Assembly: GCA_902651635.1 (NCBI GenBank) | Contig: CACRSC010001923.1 | Location: forward strand, 191,072-255,071 | Reading direction: 5' to 3' | Source of the DNA: Mastigamoeba balamuthi | Taxonomy: Eukaryota > Evosea > Mastigamoebida > Mastigamoebidae | Length of the DNA: 64,000 bases | Shown: piece by piece, positions 44,601 to 56,314 of the stretch | Position numbering within the stretch: the stretch's first letter is position 1 | How the letters are laid out: the number at the start of each line of letters is the position of its first letter | Translations under genes and position numbers: made by a program | The notes under the pieces: model-generated | Told to the model about the DNA's origin: nothing | Seen by the model: only the letters and a program-made list of their open reading frames with translations | Database searches by the model: none

Positions 44601-47600
44601 GTCGTGGTGATCCGCCGGCGGCTCTGCCAGGCCGTCGTGCACGCGCTGGCGAGCGCCGGGGCCACGATGACGCAGGAGGAGGCGGGCCACGTCATGTACT
44701 ACATCCTCGGGTGCACGGACCCCCGCGAGCAGCTCGACGCGATGCAGGTGCTCGACACGCTGCTGCTGGTGCCCAACCCCGCGGCGCTCATCAAGCACAT
44801 CGAGTACTTTGGCGGCGTCCGCGCGCTCAACAACTCGCTCTCGCAGCCCCTCAAGCTGCTGCGCCTCTGGTGCGCCGCGGGTCTCTCCCCCTGTGCCGGC
44901 GTTGGGCGTGCGCTCAGCGCGCTGGTGCTCTGCGGTTGCAGCACGATGAAGGTGATGGGCAGGCTCATCAAGGCGATGCCCGACAAGCAGAAGTCCAAGT
45001 TCCTCTCGGAGACGTCGATGCTGTTCATCAAGGACGCCCTCCGTGCGCCAGCCCCGCCCTTTGCCTGTGCGCTGCTGCGTGCTGCGGGGTGACCGCTCTG
45101 CTGTGCCGCAGAGAATTACGAGTTTGACGAGGACACCTACGTGGCCATGATCTCGCTGCTGACAGAGAACTCTGTGGATCTCAAGGGGTCTGCCCATCCC
45201 GCATCACACGCATCACACGCGCAGGGCACTGCCGTTGGCTCACCTCTCGCCCAGGGAGACGTCGCCGATCAACATGCCGCTGGGGGTGGAGGAGCGCTTC
45301 CCCAACCACTACATCCTTCCTGTCGTGTTCTCGCTGATCGTGGGCGAGATCGCCAAGATGCACCCCGAGTCTGTCAAGACAGTCACCAAGGCGACCGCCC
45401 TGCCGCTGGCCGCTGCCACTCGACTGACTCGTGCGCGCAGATCCTGCAGGACATCTTCATCGCCCTCGAGCACAACAACGCGCTCATGCGGTGCTTCCTC
45501 GACCAGCCCTTCTGGCAGGCACGCTCTCTGGTTCTCTGGTGCCCCCGCGGGGGATGCTGACCGACGGCCGCCGCGGCGCAGCAATGGCTGCTGGACATCA
45601 TCGTGGTGGCGGGGACGACGCGCGAGACGGCCAGGCAGCGCGAGGAGGAGGCGACGGTGGTGGTCGAGTGCTGCAACGTCGCGGAGCAGCTGGCGATGCG
45701 GATCATGGGCGTCGTGGTGCGCAAGGCGCTGGTGATCGAGGACGGGTGGCGGGCCATCCAGGACATGCTGGTGCTGCTGCTGGACGTCGCGCCCGAGACC
45801 GAGCCGACGCTGGCACGCAGGATCCTGACGCACGTGCTGACGGTGCTGCTCGAGTCGAAGATGTCGCACTGGAGCGACACCAAGGCGCTCAACCTCGCGT
45901 GGAGGAACTTCTCGCAGGTGATCGCCATAGTCGACGCCTTTGTCAGCGTCCCCGCGCGCGCCAGCAGGGACGAGAGGGGCAAGTGGGCCGACGCGGACCT
46001 CGTGCAGCTCGCGCTCAGGGTCTTTGACGACCTCTGGCGCCACGAGTGCATCCGCAGCATCCAGCTGCCCGCCCTCGACGTCCTCGTCTCCAAGAAGGGC
46101 CACATTCACGTCCTCGTCCTCAAGTGCGCGCACAGCCCCCTCCCTCCCCCGCGCGCCGACCTCGTCCCTCCCTCACACCCGGCAAGGCTGTCGTTCCTGC
46201 TGTGCAACGAGGCCTACGCCGAGGCTGAGGCGGTGCCGCAGGGCAAGGACGGGACCGTGGGGTCGCGGCCGGCGGTGACGCGGGTCTTCACGGAGAACAC
46301 GCTGCGGGCGGGGTCGGTGCTCAAGTGGGTGCACATGCGCCTGTCGCCCAAGGAGTGCGGCGCCATCACGTGCTGGTCGCTCTGCGCGCTGTTCCACGCC
46401 ATGCGCGCCTCGGCGCTCGCGGGGGACGACGCGTACCGCTACGTGTTCCCGACGGCCGCGCAGGTGATTGTGGCGGCCAAGTCGTGCATCGCGACGCACA
46501 TCGCGGCCTTTGTGGCGCACAAGGAGCGCGAGCCCGACAACACGTGGCTGCCCAAGCCCACGCTCGCGCAGCAGCAGCACGCGCAGCACCTAGCGGTGCT
46601 CAACATCCCCGAGGCGCTGCTGCGTGAGAACGCGCAGGCGTCGGACTTTGTGGAGCAGTGGCTGCTGCCCACGTTCTTCGGCTCCACCAAGGACACGGTC
46701 ATCGCGGCCGTCCGCGCCGCCAAGATCGCCTTTGACGCGGAGCTCGACGCGCGCACGCGGGCGGCGGCGCGCAAGGACGCCGAGAGGGCGCAGCTCAAGG
46801 GGGAGATCGCGCGGCTGGCGGCGTCGCGCGAGGCGGGCTCCTCGCAGTTTGCCAAGGACGCCGTCCGCGAGCTCGTCAAGCACACGACGGCCTCCAAGGC
46901 CGCCGCCGCAAAGTACAACTGGTCCATGCGGCTCGCCAACAGGTGCCCGCGCCCCCGCTCTGCCCTCTTGCTTTTCCAGGGGCTGCTGCGCTGCCGCGGC
47001 CCCACTGCCTCTGCCCCCCTGTTCCTGCCTCTGCCCCGGAGCTGCTTGGCTGACGCAGCGCGGGCGGGTGGCGCGGCAGGGCGGCGGAGAAGGGGTGGCG
47101 GCGGATCGTGAGGGAGAACGCCAACGAGTTTGGGTGCTGGGACTACTCGGTGTCGCGAGCGCTGTTCGCGCTGGACGGCCGCGCAGAGAGCGTGGCGCCC
47201 GAGCTGAGCAGGGAGCCGCTGTGGAAGCTCGACATGTCGTACGAGACGCCCGCGCACGCGCGCCCCTTCATCAAGACGGACCTCTGCGGGAGCTGCCAGC
47301 CGCGCATGCCCCGCGACGAGCGCGTCAAGCCCCCGCGCTCGGCGCTGCCCGCGGGCCCCGCGGCGCCGCTGCCGCCCCCGATCAAGTCGGCGGGCATCGC
47401 GCCGGCGTCGACGGCGGCGGCCGAGGAGCAGCAGGACGCGGCCGAGTGGACCATCGTCGACGCCGAGGAGAGCGCGCCGGGCGCCGCGGCGGGCGCCGGG
47501 GCCCCCGAGGAGGACAGCTCCGGGGTGCCGTGCGTGGGGGAGCCCGTGCTGTGCACGGCGGCGTGCACGCGGGTCTCTGTCCGCGGGGACACGGCGGGCA

Positions 47601-50157
47601 GGCTCTGCCTGACGGCGACGTGCCTGTACTTCTTCCCCGAGCGGGGGAAGGAGCCGCAGGCGGGGGCGCGCGAGGAGCGGTTCAAGGTGCTGGCGCTGGC
47701 GCAGATGTCGGCGCTGCACAACCGCAAGTACACGTCGCTGAGCGGCATCGAGATCTTCATGCGGCCGACGGGGCGCGGGTACATGTTCACGTTCGCGCGG
47801 CGGGCGACGCGGACGCAGCTGGCGTACCGCGTGGTGACGGCGGCCGGCGCCGCGGGGGCCGCCATCGAGTACGTGGCGGACCCCACCAAGAGCCTCAAGA
47901 AGAACGGCTACCTCGTCCAGTGGCTCAAGGGCTCCATGTCCAACTTCGACTACCTCATGGCCCTCAACGTCCTCGCCGGCCGCACCTTTGTGCGTCTCTT
48001 CTCTGCTGCGCCAATGCACGCAGCAAGCACAACTGACACGGGCGCGGCGCCTGCAGAACGACCTGGCGCAGTACTTTGTGTTCCCGTGGGTGCTGACGGA
48101 CTACAGCTCGGAGAAGATCGACCTGCGGGACGTGCTGGTGTTCCGGGACCTGTCCAAGCCGGTGGGGGCGCTGAACCCCGCGCGGCTGGACAACTTCATC
48201 GCGCGGTACGAGGAGCTGGAGAGCCACGACCCGCCCGAGGTGCCGCCGTTCCTGTACGGGAGCCACTACAGCGCGCTGGGGTCGGTGCTGTTCTGGCTGG
48301 TGCGCATGGAGCCCTTCAGCTCGCAGGCGCGGGACCTGCAGGGCGGCGACTTTGACGTGCCCGACAGGCTCTTCCTGAGCGTCGAGGGCGCGTGGAGCAA
48401 CTGCCTCAACAGCTCGTCCGACGTCAAGGAGCTGACGCCCGAGTTCTTCTACCTCGCCGACTTCCTGCGCAACGCCAACGGCTACAGCCTGGGCAGGCGC
48501 CAGACGGGCGCCGTCGTGGACGACTGCGAGCTGCCGCGCTGGGCGCCGTCGGCAGAGGCCTTTGTGCGCGTCATGCGCGAGGCGCTCGAGTCGGACTACG
48601 TGAGCGCGCACCTGCACGAGTGGATCGACCTCGTCTTCGGGTACAAGCAGCGCGGCCAGGAGGCCATCCGGGCGCACAACGTCTTCTACTACCTCACCTA
48701 CGACGGCGCCGTCGACACGTCGGAGCTCGAGGCCGACTCGATGGCCGCCGAGGCCCTGCGCACGCAGCTCAAGTACTTTGGCCAGACGCCCCAGCAGCTC
48801 TTTGTGGCCCCGCACCCCGCGCGCGACCCCCCGGCCCCGCGCCAGCACCCGTGCCTGCACTCGGCCGCCCTCAGCGTCGAGGTCGAGGCCGCCGCCGAGG
48901 CCGAGGCCGCCTGGGCCTTTGCCTTTGAGGACTGCGTGGTGGTCGCGGCGCCCGACGGGCAGCTCTCGGTGCTGGCCGTGGGGGCCAGGGCCACGCAGAA
49001 GGACCTCGACAAGGCCGGCGGGGGCGGAGGCGGCTGCGTGGCCACGCGCAGGCTCGGCGTGGCGCTGGCCCCGCCGTTCGCGGCGCACGCAGAGTACGCG
49101 CCGTTTGTGCTGGCGGTGGCGACGTGGCGGACGTCGCTCAAGGTGATCGACACGCGGGGCGCGGGCCTCGTGGCGCAGGAGCTCGACGTCGGGTGGCTCG
49201 GCGGCGTCTCGGCCATGCAGTTCAGCGACGACGGCTCCCTCGTGGCCATCGGCGGCGAGTGCGGCGCCGTGGGCCTCTGGGACGTCGCCCGCACCAACGT
49301 CCACGGCGCCCCCGTCCTCTCGTACGCCCCCCTCCCCGCCCCCTCGCGCACTGCACGCCGCCCCGAGGACGGCGGCCCACAGGCTCACGCGGCGACTACG
49401 GCTGCGACTGCTGCAGGGAGTCGCCGAGGACGGTGCTGCGGGGGCACAGCTGCAGGGTGACGGCCGTGGCCATGGAGCGCAGCCTGTCGCTCGTGACCAC
49501 CGCCGCGCAGGACGGCACCGTCGCGATGCACTGCCTGCGCACGGAGCGCCTCGTGCGGCTCGTCCGCCCCGCGGCGGCAGCAGCGCCGGCAGCACCGGTG
49601 ACGGCGCTGGTGTCGTACACGGGGGCCCTGCCGGGCGTCGCGGCCCACGCCGAGGGCGCGGAGGCGGTGACGCTGTACACGACGACGGGGGGCGTGCTCG
49701 AGGGCGTGCCGTGCGCGGCGGACGTGGTGGCGCTGCTGAGCGCGGACCAGAGCGCGACGGTGGCCGTGGTGGGCAGGTCGCGCGTGGCCTTTGTGTCGAC
49801 GCGCGTCGGGGGCTCTGCGGGGCCGCGGCAGTCGTCCTCGTGGGCGCTGCCGCCCAGGTACCAGCAGACGCACGAGATCGTGGCCGCGGGGCCCTGGGGC
49901 GAGGCCGACCCCCAGGCCGTGGGGGTGCCTCACACGTGGTTTGTCTGCTGCCGCCGCCTCCGTGCGTCGCCTGCCCCAGCCGTGTGGGGGGCACAGCAGT
50001 TGACTCGGGACTGTGCACACGTCGTCTTTGATTTTGTGCAGGGGAGACGAGTGGCCCGCTGTGCGTGGTGTTCCTGCTGTACTCGGGGGCCACGCCGCGG
50101 CAGGTGAGCACGTTCCCGTCCATCTTCTCAACGCTGTCGTCGCCCATGAAGCAATGA
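41616..50157 (+). CDS. BEACH-domain protein (LYST/neurobeachin/LvsA class), about 17 exons
   Basis: Well-supported exons are 41616-41684, 41743-41880, 42404-42533, 42632-42852, 43260-43385, 43457-43711, 43764-44869, 44942-45042, 45112-45187, 45255 to about 45390, 45441-45518, 45582-46123, 46187-46942, 47080-47989 and 48057 to about 49317. One or two WD40 exons then run to TGA 50157, for about 2,190 residues. The order is a helical armadillo-like N-terminus, a concanavalin-like sandwich split over 43260-43900 (FCAWVWFDATPD, GRWYHIVV), helical repeats, a BEACH-type PH domain (about 47540-47900), the BEACH domain (FVFPWVLTDY, FRDLSKPVGALN, FLYGSHYS, LPRWA, WIDLVFGYKQRG) and C-terminal WD40 repeats. 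BEACH proteins organise membrane traffic, lysosomes or contractile vacuoles. Two introns use GC donors. Boundaries after 49300 are uncertain. Confidence 0.88.
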
Positions 50158-50586
50158 GGTGCGGCTGCTCTGCTGGCACACACAAGGCACAGAAACAAGA
50201 CGAAACTGCGCATGCTGCGGCAACACGTACGAAGAGGGAATCGGGCAAGGCTTGCCCAAGAACAGTGTTAGAGGTTCTTGCGTCTTCAGGCAGATCCTCT
50301 TCTCTCCGTTGGGGACTGCGGTGCCAAGGACTGCGTTGGACCTCTTGCCTGTGCCGCGCGGGGAGTTGGCCATGCAGCTGGTGAAGCGTAGGTCAGCCCA
50401 ACGGTTCACCTGCGCACCGTTGTCCTCCGCGCCATTGAAGCTGGCCACATAGGCTCTCTGCACGTCTGTCATGCGCTCTGGAGCGCCCTGCTGCTCGTCA
50501 CCACTGTAACACACGAGGAACGCCTTGCCTGGGATGTCCCTGATGGCGAAGAGGCCCTGCCCGGCAACACTCGAGGACAGCGACAT
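50158..50586 (-). CDS. SET-like domain ORF
   Basis: From ATG 50586 the minus strand reads SSVAGQGLFAIRDIPGKAFL, then CYSGDE, RWADLRFTSCMANSPRGTG, SNAVLGTAV and LKTQEPL. This resembles the start (GxGLFA...i..G) and the N-H-S-C..pN block of SET-domain lysine methyltransferases in a weakened form (SCMANSPR...SNA). The usual cofactor motif GxG and the final Tyr are partly altered, so activity is doubtful. The stop (50128) lies just inside the 3' end of the BEACH gene on the other strand. The upstream frame runs into a BEACH-derived fragment. Confidence 0.4.
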
Positions 50587-50639
50587 TGGACCCGCGCATA
50601 CATTTTTGTGTGTCAGCAGTGGCCTGCCTGGTCTGCTGC

Positions 50640-50860
50640 CTGCGCGTACTCTGCGTGTGCTGCCAACGGGAGGGCCAGCAGCGCCACGCCGAGCATGTGT
50701 CACACAGCCACCGCTGCCACTGCCCACTGCCTCCGCCCCCGCCGGCCTTGTTGAGGTCCTTCTGCGTGGCCCTGGCCCCTGCCCGTCGGGGCCCGGCCAC
50801 AGAGGGGCTGCTGCTGGGGGCGTCTGGCCAAAGTACCGGGTTGGGCACAGGCTCGAGACG
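50640..50860 (-). pseudogene. Inverted partial duplicate of the BEACH gene
   Basis: Read on the minus strand this stretch matches the BEACH coding exon at about 48770-49110. Both contain TACTTTGGCCAGACGCC, GCCACGCAGAAGGACCTC and CGGCGTGGCGCTG in the same order, with an internal deletion of about 120 bases and several substitutions. It lies about 1.6 kb downstream of its source in inverted orientation and directly before the SET-like ORF. Confidence 0.75.
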
Positions 50861-50869
50861 GTCTGCCTC

Positions 50870-53800
50870 ACTGTGTGGCGCACGCAACACACCCGAAACA
50901 GCTCACGCTGAGCGAGCTGGTGCATGGGGTCACTGCCCAAGCCTCAGAGGAAGGCCAGCGTGTATTCCCCCGGGCGATGTCGTCGCTGACAGCGATCCAG
51001 ACACTCACAGCTCGGTGTCTCACGCCCCAGGATCAAGCCAAGCCACCCTCCCGTCTGTCACTGGCCCGTGCCACGTCACCCGTGGCCCGTGCCACTTCCC
51101 TGCTGCCATTTCACAGGCTTTGGTGATTCACCCTGACCCACATATCAGAGGTAACCCCAGTGTGCTATTGTTCTTGGCCTGCATTGTTTTGGTGCAAGAC
51201 CTCGTTGCCCCTCCAAGGGGATGGCCAACGTCGACAGTGCCCATGCCGGTGCTCACGACAGCAACCACGACCGTGCTGAGAACGGGGCAATGCCAGCATA
51301 TATCCATGGGGCGGCCGTGCCGGTGGCGATCTGTGCATTACCGGAGGGGCTGAGCCCACTGCAGCAAGCAGCACTTCTGCTGTACAGGCGGAGTGGTGCC
51401 CTGGGAAACGCGATAAGCCCCATAATATGAGCCATCCTTCAGCAGATCTGTGCTGCGGTGAGTCACCCTCGCCCTTCCCCCTCCCTACTCTCTCTCTCTC
51501 TCACTCCCTTGCTCACCTGTCCGTGTCTTTGCAGACACCCCGCCCCACTAGAGGTCAGCCTGCCAGAACGAGTGCTTGGTGACCAATGGAAACAAACGCC
51601 TTTGTTGAAGAGCTCTTCACAGACCCTGCAGCTGATGCACGCCACCTCTCACCTCGGTGTCACCATTGTGTGGCACGGCATGGACAGCACCCACTGACGT
51701 CCTTGTGGGAGCACAGGTTCAACAGCAGCTGTGCCAGTGCTGGCCACGATGACACTGTGACTGTGTGCAAGCTCGTACTCGGACCACAAGACCCAGGTTC
51801 TGGTGCAGGGACTGGTTCTGCCCTTGGAGAAGGAGATGGCACTGTGGTTTCCAGAGGCTTTTGAGGATCAGAAACACGAACTGGTATGGAAAACGAGCCA
51901 GAAACCTTGATGTCTTTGATGGGAACCTGTGGCATGGGCAGTAGTGAGAGAAGAGTCACAAGATGACATACCTGCATAATGAGAGCCTGGAAGACGATAC
52001 CTTGATTGCTAAGAGCAGAGGAGTGGTTGGATTGACACTTGCTACACTGTGCCATTATGCAATTCCCTGATGAGGAGTGTAGAGTGAGTCCATGATGACA
52101 AGACTCCTTCCATCATGGTGAGTAGGTGGGCATTCTCTCCAAGCATCTCTGCTGGAGTGTCCCTCTCACCAGTCACAGAATCTCTCTGGAAGGCCTGGAA
52201 GCACATGAGGTATGAATCCATGAACTGTGTCATATATATGCTGTCTGATACCATAGGGCGATTTTGCCTGAGCTAACCTGTTTGCACGCCAAAGTGAAAT
52301 TTCAAAGTTGTGAAAACAGTAAGAAGGTGTAAAGTGAGCTACCTTATGTTCATACAGTCTGCATCAAAACGATCTCCCTGGTCAGTGCTTTGAATCTCAA
52401 TATGAAAAATGGAATTAATTTTGGAAATTGGATATAGAATTATAAATGCTGATCCCTTATGAATTTTATATTCCAATTTCGATATTTCTCACAGATAATT
52501 GCTCAGAACTAAAAATGGTTCTCTCATTAGAATATTGTGGTTTGTTCTGGTTCACGTGAAGGGCCTGCATATAGCCGTTACTACAGCTGCAAAGTATGTT
52601 GAAGTAGATACAAAAATAGCAAGGCATTAGTAGGATACTGGCTCCTGTGACTGGCCAGGCCCACATGGAGAAAGAAGAGTAATCACACAGAGTTAGAACA
52701 AAAAGTAACTTTATAAGATACAGAAATCTGTTTTGCATGAATCACGTCAAATACCAGTCATACTCAAATATCAGAGTATTCAGGTATTACTATTAACAGT
52801 TCAGCTCATAACAAAAGAAGTAGACCTAGAATATGTCAGTCAAGTTTGAAATCACTACTCACCATGGAGCATGGGAAAAGACGATTGCAATTTGCTAAGG
52901 AGAACCAGAAAAGAAATTACAATAGTGTTCTTTAAATAGAAGAGGTAACATTTTGTATTGGTAGATGAACACGAAAGGTCTGGCATTGCAAAGAAGCCCG
53001 GTTTGTGTAAAGGTCTTTGAAATTTGCAGGCAAGTTGAATGTGTGGGACTGGTTATCTACTAAAAATTTGGGCACTAATAAATTTTCACAGAAAAACTCA
53101 CTGAAGTTGGATTGTGCCACATTTATATACACTACTACTTCTTTTGTCTAGAATGTTCTTTTGGAAAGAGAATCAGATATTGGTCTTTGCAGGAGAACAA
53201 TATCTCGCCACATTGCAGTCAGATTTTTTATGAAGTAAAGAGAGAACATAAGGATATCTGCATCTCACTACCAGCATGCAGTCCTGATCAAAAACTAATT
53301 GATAATGTTTAAGGACTTCTATAGGCTTGAATTTCGATGAGAGATCCTAGAAATAGCAATCAATTGGTATACCTCGTTTGCTCTTAGTGGAAGAGGCTTG
53401 AAGTTCAGAGTATCATAATATTGTGTGAATTCTGTTCCTTGCTGTTTGCAGCAAGTGAAAAAGAGCAATGAAGATATTTTTAATACTAGGGATCAGCATT
53501 CTCATAGCTCTCTTCGAACCTGTCTACAAAATTGGAATTGCAATTCACAAACGAAAAATGTGACCAGGGAGGTCGTTTTGATGGGTACTGTACTTGTGAG
53601 ATGCAGGAGCTTGATGCAGACCGCCTGCCATATGCCTTCTCATCTGCCGCAATGGCCTTGCCCAGTGTGAGTATATTGGTGAGAAAATTCTTGTTGAAGG
53701 ACGCCTTAAGCTCCTGGGGAATGAAGAAGTTCACAGAATAATTCTCAAGTACCATGATCGTCAGTGTAGTACTTACTACCCAATGACCTCGTCCAGTTGA

Positions 53801-54846
53801 GGGAGTGGAGAGTAGCAGAACCAGGTGATGAGCTCTGTAACATGTGTCCCAGCACATGCATTGAAGAGCAGAGGGCCCTTGGTGACAGAGCTGATGGTGG
53901 AAAGAGTTTAGTAGGGTCCGTGGGCTGGGTTTTGGCAGTTGTACCTTATGAACTCCAGTGCCTCCAATGAAACGAACATCTGGTACTGCATGCGTGCTCT
54001 GTCTCTGTTTGGGTGTTCAAGGGTGATATCACAAAAATGGCTGTGCAAATCTCTTGTCTGACTGTTATGAGTGATTCAGGAACACAATGGTGGCCTGGGC
54101 TCTGCTTACTGGCTGCTTACTGCCAGCACTGACAAGGAGCAGTGCAGCCCAGATGGTGCAGCACCACTCTGAGTACTTGACACTCACCACAAGGCCATTA
54201 CCAACATGCTCTTGTAACTGGCTGGAAAGGTAGAGTGAGGTTCAGTCAGGGAAAAAGACATACAGATTACTATTGTCTACTACGAAACTGTGAATGAAGT
54301 GTACCTGAATGACCAGCTCACAGTTCCATCTTCTTTCCAGCATGCTCGTTTTTTGTACTTTTTACAGATCTGTGCTGCTGTCTTTGATCAGTACAAAATG
54401 ATCTTGGATTTCAGAACTTATCATAGTACTGTGCTGTATATCTGCACATCATCAGAGGTACTCTCACCTCACGCAAACAATCTGTGTACACTCTTTATTT
54501 TCTGAGTTGTATAAGATTCTTAAGGGAAAATCCTTGCATATGGACTTGTGCAACCCTGTTATTCCTTTTAAAAAGTGATTACTCTTACCACTCTGATACA
54601 GTGAAAATGGTGCTGTCTGAATGCCATGAAAACCAGGAATCATGACTGCTCTTTGAAAAGGCATCAACTTTGTGTACCTGGGAGTTCTTTTGGCTCTGTT
54701 GTTTTGTACTGTAGCAGGGGTGGGTGGATCAGAAAAATCTCGCTGATGTCCTGCACAGCGCCCGCCAAAAATTGAGTTGAAGTCACGGTATATCAAGTGC
54801 TGAGAGAGATTCGCGAATCTTCTGAGGGCGATATCGCCAGAGTATC
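50870..54846. other. Long AT-richer intergenic region with decayed coding scraps
   Basis: No intact gene. Scraps with protein-like reading include minus-strand PLETTVPSPSPRAEPVPAPE (51800-51880), AEMLGENAHLLTMMEGVLSS (52090-52160) and FNKNFLTNILTLGKAIAADE (53640-53710), none assignable. CpG is rare here compared with the genes. No terminal repeats or transposase were found. Confidence 0.5.
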
Positions 54847-55797
54847 ATGGACGCTGGGGTGGCGTTTGTCAAGGCGGAGCCCAGCTCACCGAGGGCGGAG
54901 GAGCCGCGCAACGACGATGCACAGAGCTACACGGCGCAGGACGTGGCCGTCGCTGCCCTGCGGCGCGCCGTGGCGGTGGTGATCAGCCAGTCAGGATTCA
55001 CCGGTATCGCAGATCCCCCCGCGCTCACAGAAGATCCGCGTATCTCTCCGGGGGTATCTCGTCCTCTGACGCGCCCGGCGGTGTGTCCAGGAATCACCGA
55101 GAGCAGCCTCGACGTGGCCACCGACGCGACAGCGTGCCTCATCACGCGCATCTGCCACATCATGCGGATCCGCATCGACAACGGCGAGGCCAAGGTGCCC
55201 GCCGCCCCATTCAATTGATTTCCGCCCCCCAACACTCCAACGTTCGCGCGCCCCCAGCGGCCCAGCGTGGCGCTGGCCAACCAGGCGCTGCGCGACTGCG
55301 GCCTCGGGGGCGTGTCGACCCTCCGGCCCTACGTCCTCGCCAGGCAGGCCGCCGCTGCCTCTGCTGCCTCTGCTGCCTCATTGGCTTCTGCTGCCTCTGC
55401 TGCCTCTGCTGCCTCATTGGCCTCTGCTGCCGCCGTAGCCGCAGCGGCCGCGTCGTCGCCCGCCGCTGACGCCGCAGCCACGCCCGCTGCCGTGTCGAGC
55501 AGCGCCACACCCACGGCTGCAGACGCTGCTGCTGTGCCCGCGCCTGTGCCTGTGGCCGTTCCTGTGCCTCTGCCTCTGCCTGTGCCCCTGCCTGCCGCTG
55601 CGTCTGCGGCTGCGGTCGAGTCGTCGCCGCTGCCGCCGCCGGTGACGCCGACGACGACGTCGGGGGCTGCGGCGGCGAGCGTCAGCGCCGCGCAGCTGCT
55701 CTCGCCGACGGCGGCTGCGGCGGCGGCTGCAGCGCTGGGGCGCAGCGGCAGCGGCAGCGGCAACGGAGAGGGCGGCGCAGCGCCCATGTCCTACTGA
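54847..55797 (+). CDS. TAF8/TAF3-like histone-fold (Bromo_TP) protein
   Basis: Exons 54847-55003, 55091-55194 and 55258-55797 give 266 residues with all phases closing. Residues about 30-110 form a histone fold of the bromodomain-associated type: ALRRAVAVVISQSGFTG, ESSLDVATDATACLITRICH, then RPSVALANQALRDCGLGGV and STLRPYVLAR. These correspond to the three helices found in TAF8, TAF3 and SPT7 of TFIID and SAGA, so a transcription role is inferred. The rest is Ala/Pro/Val/Ser low complexity coded by a short tandem array (TCTGCTGCC units, 55350-55440). The second intron carries CAATTGA at 55212. Confidence 0.65.
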
Positions 55798-56314
55798 GCC
55801 CCCCAGCTTCCCCAGTGTCCGCCCTCGCAAGCAAACCGAGGTCCGGCTCTCTGAGCGCCTGTACCTGTGCACGGTCGTGGGGTGTTGTGGGCATGTGCCG
55901 CTGCCAGCGCGGAGGCCAAGTGCTGGCGCAGGGAGAGCTGCGCCAGTAGCGAGGGGGGGGCGGGGGCACAGGACTTCTGGCATCGCACAGGGCGAAGAGG
56001 GGGAAAGAAGCCCCTTGCGCATGTAGCAGTAGGCGAGGGCAGTCCCAGCGTTGTGATGCCAGTACTATGTATGCCCTCTGCCGGTGCCAGTCCGTTGTCA
56101 CCCGCGCACATCGCACGGAGAGCATTATTGCAGTAACAGAGGGCCAGCAGACCCTCTGGTGGAGTGGGGCCCCCCAAACAAGCCCGCTCACTGGCAAAAA
56201 AGCAGCAAGCGTGCGGAGACTGCAGGGTAAGGCGTGTGGCTTGATTGCTTGCTTGTGGCTCCCTGTGGGGGCTGGGCGATCCACCAGGGTCGCTCGCGGC
56301 CACGCAGGGGGTCC
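55798..56314. other. Intergenic between convergent genes
   Basis: Tail-to-tail spacer of the TAF8-like gene and NSUN2; no frame with support. The plus strand has a short G-run near 55954. Confidence 0.45.
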
